Part shown: positions 1-8,703 of the stretch, in pieces
Numbering within the stretch: position 1 is the first letter of the stretch
Layout: each line of letters starts with the position of its first letter
NCBI GenBank assembly: GCA_965197275.1
Contig: CBDAMQ010000031.1
Span: 248,001-312,000, forward strand
DNA length: 64,000 nucleotides
From: DASCOT01 sp965197275
GTDB lineage: Bacteria; Acidobacteriota; UBA890; WLXD01
Direction: 5' to 3'
Translations under genes and position numbers: made by a program
The notes under the pieces: model-generated
Told to the model about the DNA's origin: nothing
The model's input: only the letters and a program-made list of their open reading frames with translations
Databases searched by the model: none

Positions 1-1524
1 GACGACTAGCCGACAGGCGCGCCAGATCTGATAGCTCCACATACCGAAACGATCGTAGGGATCCTCGTAGAGGCCTACCTCCATGCCGAGCTTCTCCGCA
101 TACAGGCCCCAGCCCTCGGTGAACACGGTGATGCCGGAGCTGCGCCGAAAGTCGGACAGACGCTCGTTCTCGCGTGCGAGCATGATCTGCAGGTGATGAC
201 CGGGAACGCCCTCGTGATATGCGAGCGCACGGGCTACGAATAACGGCCTGCTGGTCAGCTGGGACGTATTGATGTTGATCCAGCCGGCGCGCGTTCCGTC
301 GTCGCCACCGCGATCGTAGTAACCAGCCGAGTGACGTGGGGCCACGTGCGCCGGAATCGCGCGCACACCGTAGGGTGTCCGCGGCAGCAATCCGAAAAGC
401 TCGGGTAGATGGCCCTCCATTTGCTTTGCGGCGTAGGCTACGGCGGCGAGATAGTCACGCGCCGTGTCGACGTAGAAGCGTGGCTCGGTCCGCAGATGCT
501 CGACGAACTCCAGGTAGGTTCCCGTAAAGCCGACCTCGCCCATGATCGCTTCCATCGCCGCGCGGATCGTGGCGACGCCCTGGAGGCCGATTTCGTGCAC
601 CTCGCGCGGCCTCAGGTCGAGGGTGGTGTACATGTGTACCCGATGGGCGTAGTAGGAGCGTCCTCCGGGCAAATCCGTCACCCCGAGTGTGGCGCGGCCG
701 GCGGGGACGTACTCGTCGCGCAGGAACTCGAACAGTGCCCGGTAGCCCGGGATTACCGAGTCGTCAATCGCCGCTTCGCCGTCGCGGCTCAGGCGCTGGC
801 GATCTGCAGCGTCGATCGAGTCGGGAATGCGCTCGAACGGCGACCAGAAGCCGCTGTGGCGCGGATGGTCCGCCAGATGCAAGCTCGCGGTGTTTTCGTA
901 TCCCGTCAGGACGGCAGACGGAAGGACCAGTCCGGCGGCGATGCCGGCGCGCATCAGCGCGATCTGGCCGCGCGCATGGGCCTCGAACGATTGCAGGCGC
1001 GCGACGTAGCGATCGTAGTCCTCGACGTCGCGGAACGTGCCGCTTTCGGGGGCGCCGGCGAAGCCGAAATGAAACCCGTAGCGGCTGCCAATGGGCATAA
1101 GATGCCCACGGTGGAGCAGCTCGTTGGCACGGTCGCGCAACTGGATGGAGAGGATCAGCGCATCGATGGCCGTGTCGGCTTCGAGATCGTCCGTGTCGAT
1201 GGCTCGTAGACGCATGCGGAAGTTCTCAATCGCCTCGAGCTCCTCGTCGTATCGTGCCAGCGAGACGTCGTCCAGGCGTTCCTCGTAGCGCGAGTCCTCG
1301 CCCTCCGGAAGCCGCAGGCTGTGGCCGGCGCTGCGAAACGCTACGACCTCCTCGATGAGCTCGGCGAGATCCGACTCGGCATCGGCCGCGGGCCCAGGAC
1401 GCTGCGGCGATGCCGCCGGAGGGACGGCGGACGCACCCAACGGAACGGAAAGTGAGAGCGCCACCGCCATCAGCAAGCGGGACAGGCGGACCGAAATCGC
1501 AGTTCGGTGCAGCACCGGCCTCAT
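1..1524 (-). CDS. DUF885 family protein (peptidase-like), 3' end outside window
   Basis: About 508 codons are present and no stop is reached before the window edge, so the C-terminus is missing. The N-terminus has a signal-like hydrophobic stretch after basic residues (LSRLLMAVALSLSVPLGASA), suggesting export. The family hallmark HEGVPGHH lies near residues 437-444 and should bind a metal ion. DUF885 proteins are long exported proteins assumed to be metallopeptidases; the substrate is unknown. The start ATG overlaps the stop of the upstream hydrolase gene in an ATGA junction, so it is the third gene of a coupled operon with an acyl-CoA ligase and a metallo-beta-lactamase-fold enzyme. The family call is solid; peptidase activity is inferred from family knowledge. 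Confidence 0.87.
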   Translation of the reverse strand, partial: MRPVLHRTAISVRLSRLLMAVALSLSVPLGASAVPPAASPQRPGPAADAESDLAELIEEVVAFRSAGHSLRLPEGEDSRYEERLDDVSLARYDEELEAIENFRMRLRAIDTDDLEADTAIDALILSIQLRDRANELLHRGHLMPIGSRYGFHFGFAGAPESGTFRDVEDYDRYVARLQSFEAHARGQIALMRAGIAAGLVLPSAVLTGYENTASLHLADHPRHSGFWSPFERIPDSIDAADRQRLSRDGEAAIDDSVIPGYRALFEFLRDEYVPAGRATLGVTDLPGGRSYYAHRVHMYTTLDLRPREVHEIGLQGVATIRAAMEAIMGEVGFTGTYLEFVEHLRTEPRFYVDTARDYLAAVAYAAKQMEGHLPELFGLLPRTPYGVRAIPAHVAPRHSAGYYDRGGDDGTRAGWININTSQLTSRPLFVARALAYHEGVPGHHLQIMLARENERLSDFRRSSGITVFTEGWGLYAEKLGMEVGLYEDPYDRFGMWSYQIWRACRLVV

Positions 1525-2444
1525 GGCACTGTGCCGGCCGCCACCGTGCGGAAGTAGCGCGCCAGTCCCCACCAGGAGTCGACGGCGCCGCTGTTGGCAA
1601 TGTAGGTATCAGCGTCGCCTGGCAGCGCCGCCTCGAGGTCGTGTTCTACTCGCTGCCGAAAGCGCGCCGCACACGCCTCGTCGTCCACACCGGAGTCCAG
1701 ATCGGCTTGCACGATCGCGGCCCAGTCCGCCAGTCGCCGTTCATGCTCATCGATGTGCTGTTGTACGGGCCGCGCCGGGCCGAAGTGTGTCGGACACAGC
1801 AGGGTCGGGTTCCAGGCGCGGATCCTGGCGGTGGCCTCCGCCCAGCCGGTCAGATCGACGTCCGGTGGTGGGGTCGCCGGAATGACATAGGGACGGTTGT
1901 CGATGCGGACGCCGAGCGCGTCGCCGACGTAGGCGAGGCCGGTGCCGGGGTCGAAGTAACTCACATGGTGCTTTGCGTGACCCGGGGTGTGCTCGACGAG
2001 CAGTCCGCGGCCTCCGACAATGATGGTCTCGTCACCTTCTACCGTTGCGACGTTGCCCGCGGGAACCGCCACGATGGGGCCCCACAGTTCGTCCATCCGA
2101 TCTCCGTAGAGACGTGCGGCGCTGGCCAGCAGTCGCTCCGGATCGATCATGTGCCGAGCGCCGCGCTGATGCACGTAGACTTGGATCGACGGATTTCGCG
2201 CCACCAGCGTGCCTGTGGCTCCGGCGTGGTCGAGGTGAATGTGGGTCAAGAGAATCGTGCTTACGTTGTCGATCGACAGACCACCGAGTCGCAGTCCGTC
2301 CTCCAGCTCAGCCAGGGTCGACGACGGGCCGGGATCCACCAGGATGACGCCGGCACCGGCCTCGACAACGTAGCAGCCGAGATACTCCGGGCGGCCACGA
2401 AAGTGCACGTCGATCAGATGCGTGCCGGCAGCGACAGGCCTCAC
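1521..2444 (-). CDS. Metallo-beta-lactamase-fold hydrolase
   Basis: A 307-residue protein of the MBL superfamily. The zinc motif HIHLDH is at residues 68-73, followed by the second histidine region EHTPGHAKHH and the aspartate of YVGDALG. No signal peptide is seen, so it is probably cytoplasmic. It starts with GTG, which overlaps the stop of the acyl-CoA ligase gene (GTGA), and its own stop overlaps the DUF885 start (ATGA). The fold includes thioesterases, glyoxalase II and lactonases. The acyl-CoA ligase partner makes a thioester or ester substrate plausible, but this is inference. Confidence 0.9.
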   Translation of the reverse strand: MRPVAAGTHLIDVHFRGRPEYLGCYVVEAGAGVILVDPGPSSTLAELEDGLRLGGLSIDNVSTILLTHIHLDHAGATGTLVARNPSIQVYVHQRGARHMIDPERLLASAARLYGDRMDELWGPIVAVPAGNVATVEGDETIIVGGRGLLVEHTPGHAKHHVSYFDPGTGLAYVGDALGVRIDNRPYVIPATPPPDVDLTGWAEATARIRAWNPTLLCPTHFGPARPVQQHIDEHERRLADWAAIVQADLDSGVDDEACAARFRQRVEHDLEAALPGDADTYIANSGAVDSWWGLARYFRTVAAGTVP

Positions 2445-4078
2445 GAGTCGAGCACGTAGTCTTTGTAGGTTTCGCGCAGCACCATTTTCTTGAACTTGCC
2501 GGTGGATGTTCGCGGGATCGAGTCGGTGATCTCCAGGGCGTCAGGGAGCCACCAACTGGCGAAATGCGGCCGTAGGTAGTCGAGCACTTCGTCCAGAGTG
2601 ATGGTCGCGCCCTCAACCGGGATCACCACGGCGATCGGGCGCTCGCTCCACTTCGGGTGTGCCACCGGGATCACCGCCGCCTCGGCGATGCTCGGGTGGC
2701 CCATGAGCGCATTCTCGAGCGCGATCGAGCTGATCCACTCGCCGCCCGACTTGATGAGGTCCTTGGAGCGGTCCTCGATGCTCACATAGCCCTGCGCATC
2801 GATGGTGACGATGTCGCCGGTGCAGAACCAGCCGTCGTCGGTGAAGTTGTCGGTGCCCTGCTCGCTGTCGTGGTAGGCACTGGCGACCCACGGGCCGCGG
2901 ACCTCGAGCTCGCCCATCGTTTCGCCGTTCCAGGGAACCAGCCCCGCGTCCCCGCGAGCGCGCAGCTCCACCAGCGGTGACATGCGTCCCTGCTTGGCGC
3001 GTAACGCCAGGCGCTCGTCGGCACCCAGATGGTCGTCCGCCGGGCCGATCTTGCTAACCGTTCCCAGTGGCGAGGTTTCGGTCATGCCCCAGGCGTGCAT
3101 CACCTGCAGGCCGTGACGCTCCTCGAAGGCCTGGATCATGGTGGGGGGCGCGGCGGCACCGCCGACGATCATGAGGTCCAGCGCACTGAGGTCGTAGCGC
3201 TCAGGGTCGGCGTCGAGATGCTCGAGGATTCCCATCCAGATCGTCGGAACACCGGCCGTGGCGGTTACGCCCTCATCGGCGAACAGCTCGCAGAGGCTCT
3301 CGGGGTCGAGATGTGGACCCGGGAACACCTGCTTGGCGCCCAGCATCAGACACGCGTAAGGGGTGCCCCAAGCATTGACGTGGAACATCGGCACCACCGG
3401 CAGCATCACCGTGCGCTCGTTGATCGCGAACATGTCAGCCAACCCCAGCGCCATGGCGTGCAAGATCATGGCACGATGGGAGTAGACGACCCCCTTTGGC
3501 ATACCGGTGGTCCCCGACGTGTAACACATTGCCGCGGCGTCGTTCTCGTCAAGGTCGGCGACAGCGTAATCGCACGGGTTGGCGCCGGCGATGAGCTCCT
3601 CGTAGTCGATCATGCCGTCCGCCAGCTGCGGCGCCGGAGCTCCCTCGCGTAGCTGTGACATCACCACGATGCGGTCCGCATCGATGCGGTCCATCACCTT
3701 CTCGAGTAGCGGCAGCAGGGTGGCATCGACCAGGATCAGCCGGTCATCGGCGTGATTGATGATGTAGGTAAGGTCGTCGGGGTGGAGTCGGAGGTTCAAC
3801 GTGTGCAGGACAGCGCCCGTCGCCGGAACCCCGAGATACGCCTCGAGATGCTGGTAGTGATTCCAAGCCAGGGTGCCTACTCGGTCGCCTTTGGCTATCC
3901 CGAGATCGCGGAGGGCGACGGAGAGACGTCGCGCCCGCTGGGTGAAATCACCCGTCGTGTAGCGGTGAATCGACTTGTCTGGACGGCGCGAGACAATCTC
4001 GCAGTGCGAGTAGAGGCACTCGGCGCGCTCCAGGAGACTTGGCAGCGTCAGCTGATAGTCCATCATCAGACCGCGCAT
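2441..4078 (-). CDS. Acyl-CoA synthetase (AMP-forming, fatty acid-CoA ligase type)
   Basis: A 545-residue adenylate-forming enzyme that would activate a carboxylic acid to its acyl-AMP and then acyl-CoA. The P-loop-like motif YTSGTTGMPKGV is at residues 186-197, followed by the MTETSP region, GWFCTGD and the C-terminal lysine motif PRTSTGKFKK. Its length and motifs fit medium/long-chain fatty acid-CoA ligases of the AlkK/FadD3 type. I chose the start with GGAG six bases upstream; the frame stays open for another 125 codons, but that stretch crosses the divergent lhr promoter and looks non-coding. First gene of a three-gene coupled operon. The specific acid substrate cannot be read from the sequence. 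Confidence 0.9.
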   Translation of the reverse strand: MRGLMMDYQLTLPSLLERAECLYSHCEIVSRRPDKSIHRYTTGDFTQRARRLSVALRDLGIAKGDRVGTLAWNHYQHLEAYLGVPATGAVLHTLNLRLHPDDLTYIINHADDRLILVDATLLPLLEKVMDRIDADRIVVMSQLREGAPAPQLADGMIDYEELIAGANPCDYAVADLDENDAAAMCYTSGTTGMPKGVVYSHRAMILHAMALGLADMFAINERTVMLPVVPMFHVNAWGTPYACLMLGAKQVFPGPHLDPESLCELFADEGVTATAGVPTIWMGILEHLDADPERYDLSALDLMIVGGAAAPPTMIQAFEERHGLQVMHAWGMTETSPLGTVSKIGPADDHLGADERLALRAKQGRMSPLVELRARGDAGLVPWNGETMGELEVRGPWVASAYHDSEQGTDNFTDDGWFCTGDIVTIDAQGYVSIEDRSKDLIKSGGEWISSIALENALMGHPSIAEAAVIPVAHPKWSERPIAVVIPVEGATITLDEVLDYLRPHFASWWLPDALEITDSIPRTSTGKFKKMVLRETYKDYVLDS

Positions 4079-4223
4079 GATCGGCTCCGGGAACGGTAGG
4101 TTTTGTGGGCTGAGGGCGCGCGTTCCGGTCGCTGCTGACGACTCGGGCGGCGGACGGCCGCACTGTACCGCGGTCCGGCCGTGTGGCCCGGCGAGCGGCC
4201 GGGGATCGCGACGGCCCAAAGCA

Positions 4224-4229
4224 TATACT
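4224..4229 (+). promoter_or_regulatory. Predicted -10 element of lhr (possible leaderless start)
   Basis: TATACT ends exactly six bases before the lhr start codon, and there is no Shine-Dalgarno-like sequence between. Transcription would begin at or next to the ATG. No convincing -35 hexamer is visible. The same 6-nt geometry recurs at two other genes in this window. Confidence 0.5.
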
Positions 4230-4235
4230 TCGGCC

Positions 4236-7200
4236 ATGAGCCTGCAGAACTTCCACCCGGCCGTAGAGGCCTGGTTTCGGCGCACATTCGACGCCCCGAC
4301 CGAACCGCAGAAACGGGGCTGGCCAACGATCCAGGCATGCCGCCACACGCTCATAGCCGCCCCCACCGGCTCGGGTAAGACGCTGGCCGCCTTCCTGGCC
4401 GCCATCGACGATCTCGTGCGCCAGGGTCTTGACGGTGACCTCGACGACGCCACGCAGGTGGTCTATGTATCGCCGCTGAAAGCACTGTCCAACGACGTGC
4501 GCAAGAACCTGCGGCTGCCGCTGGAGGGGATCGCCTACGAACTGATGGAGCGCGGCCTGCCGAGCCCCGAAGTACGTACCGCCGTGCGCAGCGGCGACAC
4601 GCCGTCGTCGGAGCGGCAGCGCATGCTCAAGACTCCGCCACACATCCTGGTGACCACCCCCGAGTCGCTCTATCTGCTACTCACATCCGATGGTGGTCGG
4701 GGCATGCTGTCACGTGTCAAGACCGTCATCGTGGATGAGATCCATGCTGTTGCCGACGATAAGCGCGGCTCGCATCTGTCGCTGTCGCTCGAGCGCCTCG
4801 AGGCTCTGGTTGACGGCCCGCTTCTGCGCATCGGACTGTCGGCGACGCAGAAGCCGATCGAAGAAGTGGCGCGGTTCCTGGTCGGGCAACGCCACGTTGA
4901 CGAGCGTGATCGGACCGACTGCGAAGTGATCGACGCCGTCGGTCGTCGGGACATGGATCTGGCGATCGAGATGCCCGGGTCACCGCTCGAGGCGGTCATG
5001 GCAGGCGAGGTGTGGGACGAGATCTACGATCGCCTAGCGGCGCTCATCGGCGAGCATCAGACGACGCTCATCTTCGTCAACACGCGGCGGATGGCAGAGC
5101 GCATGGCCAAGCACCTGAGCGAGCGGGTCGGTGAGGACGAGGTCACCTCGCACCACGGCTCGCTATCGACGGAGCAGCGTCTAGACGCCGAGACACGCCT
5201 CAAGGAGGGACGTCTTTCGGCGCTGGTGGCGACGGCGTCGCTGGAGCTCGGCATTGATATCGGTGCGATTGATCTGGTTGTCCAGATGGGCTCGCCGCGG
5301 GCCATCAACACGTTGCTGCAGCGCGTTGGGAGAGCCAGCCACCACGTCGGCGGCGTCCCCAAAGGCAGGCTGTTCCCGCTGTCACGCGACGAGCTCATCG
5401 AGTGTATCGCGGCCATAGATGCGGCGCGGCGTGGCGAGCTCGACCGTCTGGTGATACCTGACAAGCCGCTCGACATCCTCGCGCAGCAGATCGTCGCCTG
5501 CGCAGCGGCAGAGGAATGGTCCGAGGACGAGCTGTTCGAGCTCGTACGCGGCGCCTATCCGTTTCGCGATCTGTCGCGCGCGGAGTTCGACAACACCATC
5601 GACATGCTTGCCGAAGGCTTCAGCACGCGGCGCGGACGCCGCGGACGCTACCTGCACCTGGATGCGGTGAACGGCCGTGTCCGAGGACGTCGTGGTGCTC
5701 GGCTAGCGGCGATCACCTGCGGAGGGGCGATACCAGACGCTTTCGAGTTCAAAGTCCTGCAGGAGCCGCAGGGAATCCAAGTCGGGACACTAGACGAGAA
5801 CTTCGCCATCGAGAGCCTGCCGGGAGACATTTTCCAGCTCGGCAACACCTCCTGGCGAATCCTGCGCGTCGAGACTGGCACCGTGCGCGTCGAAGATGCC
5901 AAGGGACAACCTCCGAACCTGCCGTTCTGGCTCGGCGAGGCCCCAGGCCGTACCAAGGAGTTGTCGGAAGCGGTCTCGCGCCTGCGCGCCGATATCGACG
6001 CCAGGTTGGGACCCGTGGCCGGCGATCTGGATCTCGATGCCTTGAATGCGACGATCGAATGGCTGCGCGACGAGGTCGGAATCGGCGAGGTGGCGACTCG
6101 CGCGGCGATCGAGTACTTGGCCGCCTCGCGGACGGCGCTCGCCTCGATGCCGACGCGCGACAACATCGTCATGGAGCGCTTCTTCGACGAGGCGGGCGAT
6201 ATGCACGTCGTCGTGCACTCACCCTACGGTATGCGGGTTAACCGGGCCTGGGGCCTGGCGTTGCGCAAGGTGTTCTGTCGCACGTTCAATTTCGAGCTCC
6301 AGGCCGCCGCCAGCGACGACGCGCTGATCCTCTCGCTCGGGCCGACGCACAGCTTTCCGCTCGAGGAGGTCTTCCAGTACCTGCAGCCGGGAAGTGTGCG
6401 CGACAAGTTGGTACAGGCGTTTCTGGACGCACCGATGTTCCCGGTCCGCTGGCGGTGGAATGCTGCGCGCTCGCTGGCGGTGAAGCGATGGGTGGGCGGC
6501 AAACGGCTGGCACCCGCGTTGCAGCGAATGGACGCCGAGGATCTGCTGGCGGTTATCTTCCCCGACTCTCTCGCCTGCCTGGAGAACATTCAGGGAGCGC
6601 GTGAGGTGCCGGATCATCCACTCGTCGAGCAGACGATCCGCGATTGCCTCCAGGAAGCGATGGACTTCGACGAGTTCAAGTCGCTGCTAACGGACGTCGT
6701 CGGCGGCCACAAGCAGCTGGTAGCGCGCGACGTGCGCGAGCCGTCGCCGCTGGCGCACGAGATCATCGCCGCCAAGCCTTACGCCTTCCTGGACGATGCT
6801 CCGCTGGAGGAGCGTCGCACGCTCGCGATCCAGACCCGCCATCTGGCCGATCCACAATCTGCCGACGACCTGTCGGCGCTTGATCAGGCAGCGATCGACC
6901 GGGTTCGCAGTGAGGCCTGGCCCGCCGCCGAGGGGCCTGACGAGCTGCACGACGCGCTGCTGCTGCACGGGTTTATCAGCGAGTCGGAGGGCGTCGAATG
7001 GTGCGAGTACTTCGAGGCTCTCGTGCGCGACCGGCGCGCCACGACGCTGATCCTCGGGGGCCGCGGTGACGGCTCCGAGGATGGTCGCCGGATTTGGGTG
7101 GCGGCGGAGCGGTTACCGCTCTTTGACGCCGTGCTCGGATTGCTGGCGACCGAGTGGGACATGGTCCCGGAGATCTCGGCGCCAGAGCGTTCATCCCGCC

Positions 7201-8684
7201 GGGAGTGGACGGCGGACGAGGCGCTGATCGAGATCATTCGAGGACGACTCCAGGCACTCGGCCCGGTGACCGTCGCGCAACTGGCCGGTTCATTGCAGCT
7301 GGACGAGTGCCGGATGGATGTCGCGCTGCTTGGCCTCGAAGCCGAGGGGTTCGCCTTCCGTGGTCGATTCAGCGCCGGCCTCGATGCGATCGAATGGTGC
7401 GAGCGTCGGCTGCTGTCGCGGATCCACCGCTATACGCTGAACCGGCTGCGAGCCGAGATCGAGCCGGTGATGGCACGTGACTTCATGCGCTTCCTGTTCG
7501 CCTGGCAGCGTGTCGCACCCGGCGAGCAGGCCGAGGGCCCCGACAGTCTCTTGACGCTTCTGGAGCAGCTCGAGGGGTTCGAGGCACCTGCAGCCGCGTG
7601 GGAGTCCGAGATCCTGCCTGCCCGATTGCTGCAGTACGACCCGGTGTGGCTCGACACGCTGTGCCTGTCCGGTCGGGTGGCATGGGGAAGGTTGACGCCG
7701 CCGGGACAGGGGCCGCGCACCAACCCGCGATCAGGACCGATCCGCAGCACGCCGATCGCCCTGGTGACGCGTGACAGCCTCGATCTTTGGGAAGAGCTCG
7801 CCCCCGGCGCCGAGCCCGAGGAGCTCGAACTCTCGTCAGCGGCACGGGAAGCGCTCGCCGCGTTGCGCCGGGACGGTGCCAGCTTCTTCGGTGACCTCGG
7901 TCGCGCCACCGGACAACTCGACAGCCAGCTGGAGGATGCGCTCGGGGAGCTCGCGGCGTGGGGTCTGGTGACGGCCGACTCGTTCACCGGCCTCCGCGCC
8001 CTGCTCGTACCGTCGAGCCGCCGGCCGAGCCGGGGTGGCCGGCGACGAGGCCGTACGGCCATTTTCGGCATGGAGAACGCAGGACGCTGGTCGCTGGTGC
8101 GGTCAGGCGCCGATGGACCGTCAACCGACGGTGCCGAAGGTAACGGGGCAAGGGCCAGCGGTGCTCGCGTATCCGACAGCAGGGACCGACTCAGTCCCGA
8201 CGCGGTGGAGGGAGCAGCACAGCTGTACTTGCGGCGCTACGGGGTAGTCTTTCGTCGTCTCCTGACGCGCGAGGGCAGCGCGCCGCCGTGGCGCGACCTG
8301 GTGCGCATCTACCGCCGCATGGAGGCGCGCGGGGAGATTCGGGGCGGTCGCTTCGTTGCCGGTTTCCAGGGCGAACAGTTCGCGCTGCCGGAGGCCGTCG
8401 GACGTTTGCGGAAGATCCGCCGGCAGGAAGATGATGCGCTGGTCTCGTTGAGCGCGGCGGACCCGCTCAATCTTGTCGGCATCGTTACGCCCGGTGGCCG
8501 CGTGCCCGCCATCGCGGATAACCGGGTGTTGTTCCAGTCGGGAGTGCCCGTGGCGGTCCGAGAGGCCGGCGAGGTCCGGTTCCTGGTAGAAGAGGATGCT
8601 GCGGTCCGCTGGCAGCTGCAGAGAGCGCTGGTCCGCCGGAGCGTGCCGCCGCAGCTACGTGCTTATCTCGGTCGCCCCGCGTGA
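4236..8684 (+). CDS. lhr: Large ATP-dependent helicase Lhr
   Basis: A 1,482-residue superfamily 2 helicase, close to the roughly 1,540 residues of full-length Escherichia coli Lhr. Walker A is APTGSGKT (residues 42-49), the Walker B/DExH box is DEIH (167-170), motif III is LSATQ, and motif VI contains QRVGRASH. The second half matches the long Lhr C-terminal extension rather than Lhr-core, with a low-complexity Arg/Gly stretch (SSRRPSRGGRRRGR) within it. Lhr proteins are ATP-dependent 3'-5' DNA/RNA-DNA helicases linked to DNA repair. The start chosen is the first ATG matching the family N-terminus; an in-frame extension upstream is probably promoter DNA. Diverges from the acyl-CoA ligase operon. 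Confidence 0.95.
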   Translation: MSLQNFHPAVEAWFRRTFDAPTEPQKRGWPTIQACRHTLIAAPTGSGKTLAAFLAAIDDLVRQGLDGDLDDATQVVYVSPLKALSNDVRKNLRLPLEGIAYELMERGLPSPEVRTAVRSGDTPSSERQRMLKTPPHILVTTPESLYLLLTSDGGRGMLSRVKTVIVDEIHAVADDKRGSHLSLSLERLEALVDGPLLRIGLSATQKPIEEVARFLVGQRHVDERDRTDCEVIDAVGRRDMDLAIEMPGSPLEAVMAGEVWDEIYDRLAALIGEHQTTLIFVNTRRMAERMAKHLSERVGEDEVTSHHGSLSTEQRLDAETRLKEGRLSALVATASLELGIDIGAIDLVVQMGSPRAINTLLQRVGRASHHVGGVPKGRLFPLSRDELIECIAAIDAARRGELDRLVIPDKPLDILAQQIVACAAAEEWSEDELFELVRGAYPFRDLSRAEFDNTIDMLAEGFSTRRGRRGRYLHLDAVNGRVRGRRGARLAAITCGGAIPDAFEFKVLQEPQGIQVGTLDENFAIESLPGDIFQLGNTSWRILRVETGTVRVEDAKGQPPNLPFWLGEAPGRTKELSEAVSRLRADIDARLGPVAGDLDLDALNATIEWLRDEVGIGEVATRAAIEYLAASRTALASMPTRDNIVMERFFDEAGDMHVVVHSPYGMRVNRAWGLALRKVFCRTFNFELQAAASDDALILSLGPTHSFPLEEVFQYLQPGSVRDKLVQAFLDAPMFPVRWRWNAARSLAVKRWVGGKRLAPALQRMDAEDLLAVIFPDSLACLENIQGAREVPDHPLVEQTIRDCLQEAMDFDEFKSLLTDVVGGHKQLVARDVREPSPLAHEIIAAKPYAFLDDAPLEERRTLAIQTRHLADPQSADDLSALDQAAIDRVRSEAWPAAEGPDELHDALLLHGFISESEGVEWCEYFEALVRDRRATTLILGGRGDGSEDGRRIWVAAERLPLFDAVLGLLATEWDMVPEISAPERSSRREWTADEALIEIIRGRLQALGPVTVAQLAGSLQLDECRMDVALLGLEAEGFAFRGRFSAGLDAIEWCERRLLSRIHRYTLNRLRAEIEPVMARDFMRFLFAWQRVAPGEQAEGPDSLLTLLEQLEGFEAPAAAWESEILPARLLQYDPVWLDTLCLSGRVAWGRLTPPGQGPRTNPRSGPIRSTPIALVTRDSLDLWEELAPGAEPEELELSSAAREALAALRRDGASFFGDLGRATGQLDSQLEDALGELAAWGLVTADSFTGLRALLVPSSRRPSRGGRRRGRTAIFGMENAGRWSLVRSGADGPSTDGAEGNGARASGARVSDSRDRLSPDAVEGAAQLYLRRYGVVFRRLLTREGSAPPWRDLVRIYRRMEARGEIRGGRFVAGFQGEQFALPEAVGRLRKIRRQEDDALVSLSAADPLNLVGIVTPGGRVPAIADNRVLFQSGVPVAVREAGEVRFLVEEDAAVRWQLQRALVRRSVPPQLRAYLGRPA

Positions 8685-8703
8685 TTCTCGCCGAAACATG
8701 CCG

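Noticed and set aside
1410..2459. Long plus-strand ORF of 349 codons opposite the MBL-fold gene
   Set aside because: It mirrors a well-supported gene with clear zinc motifs; the translation has no recognisable domain and is typical of the antisense of GC-rich codons.
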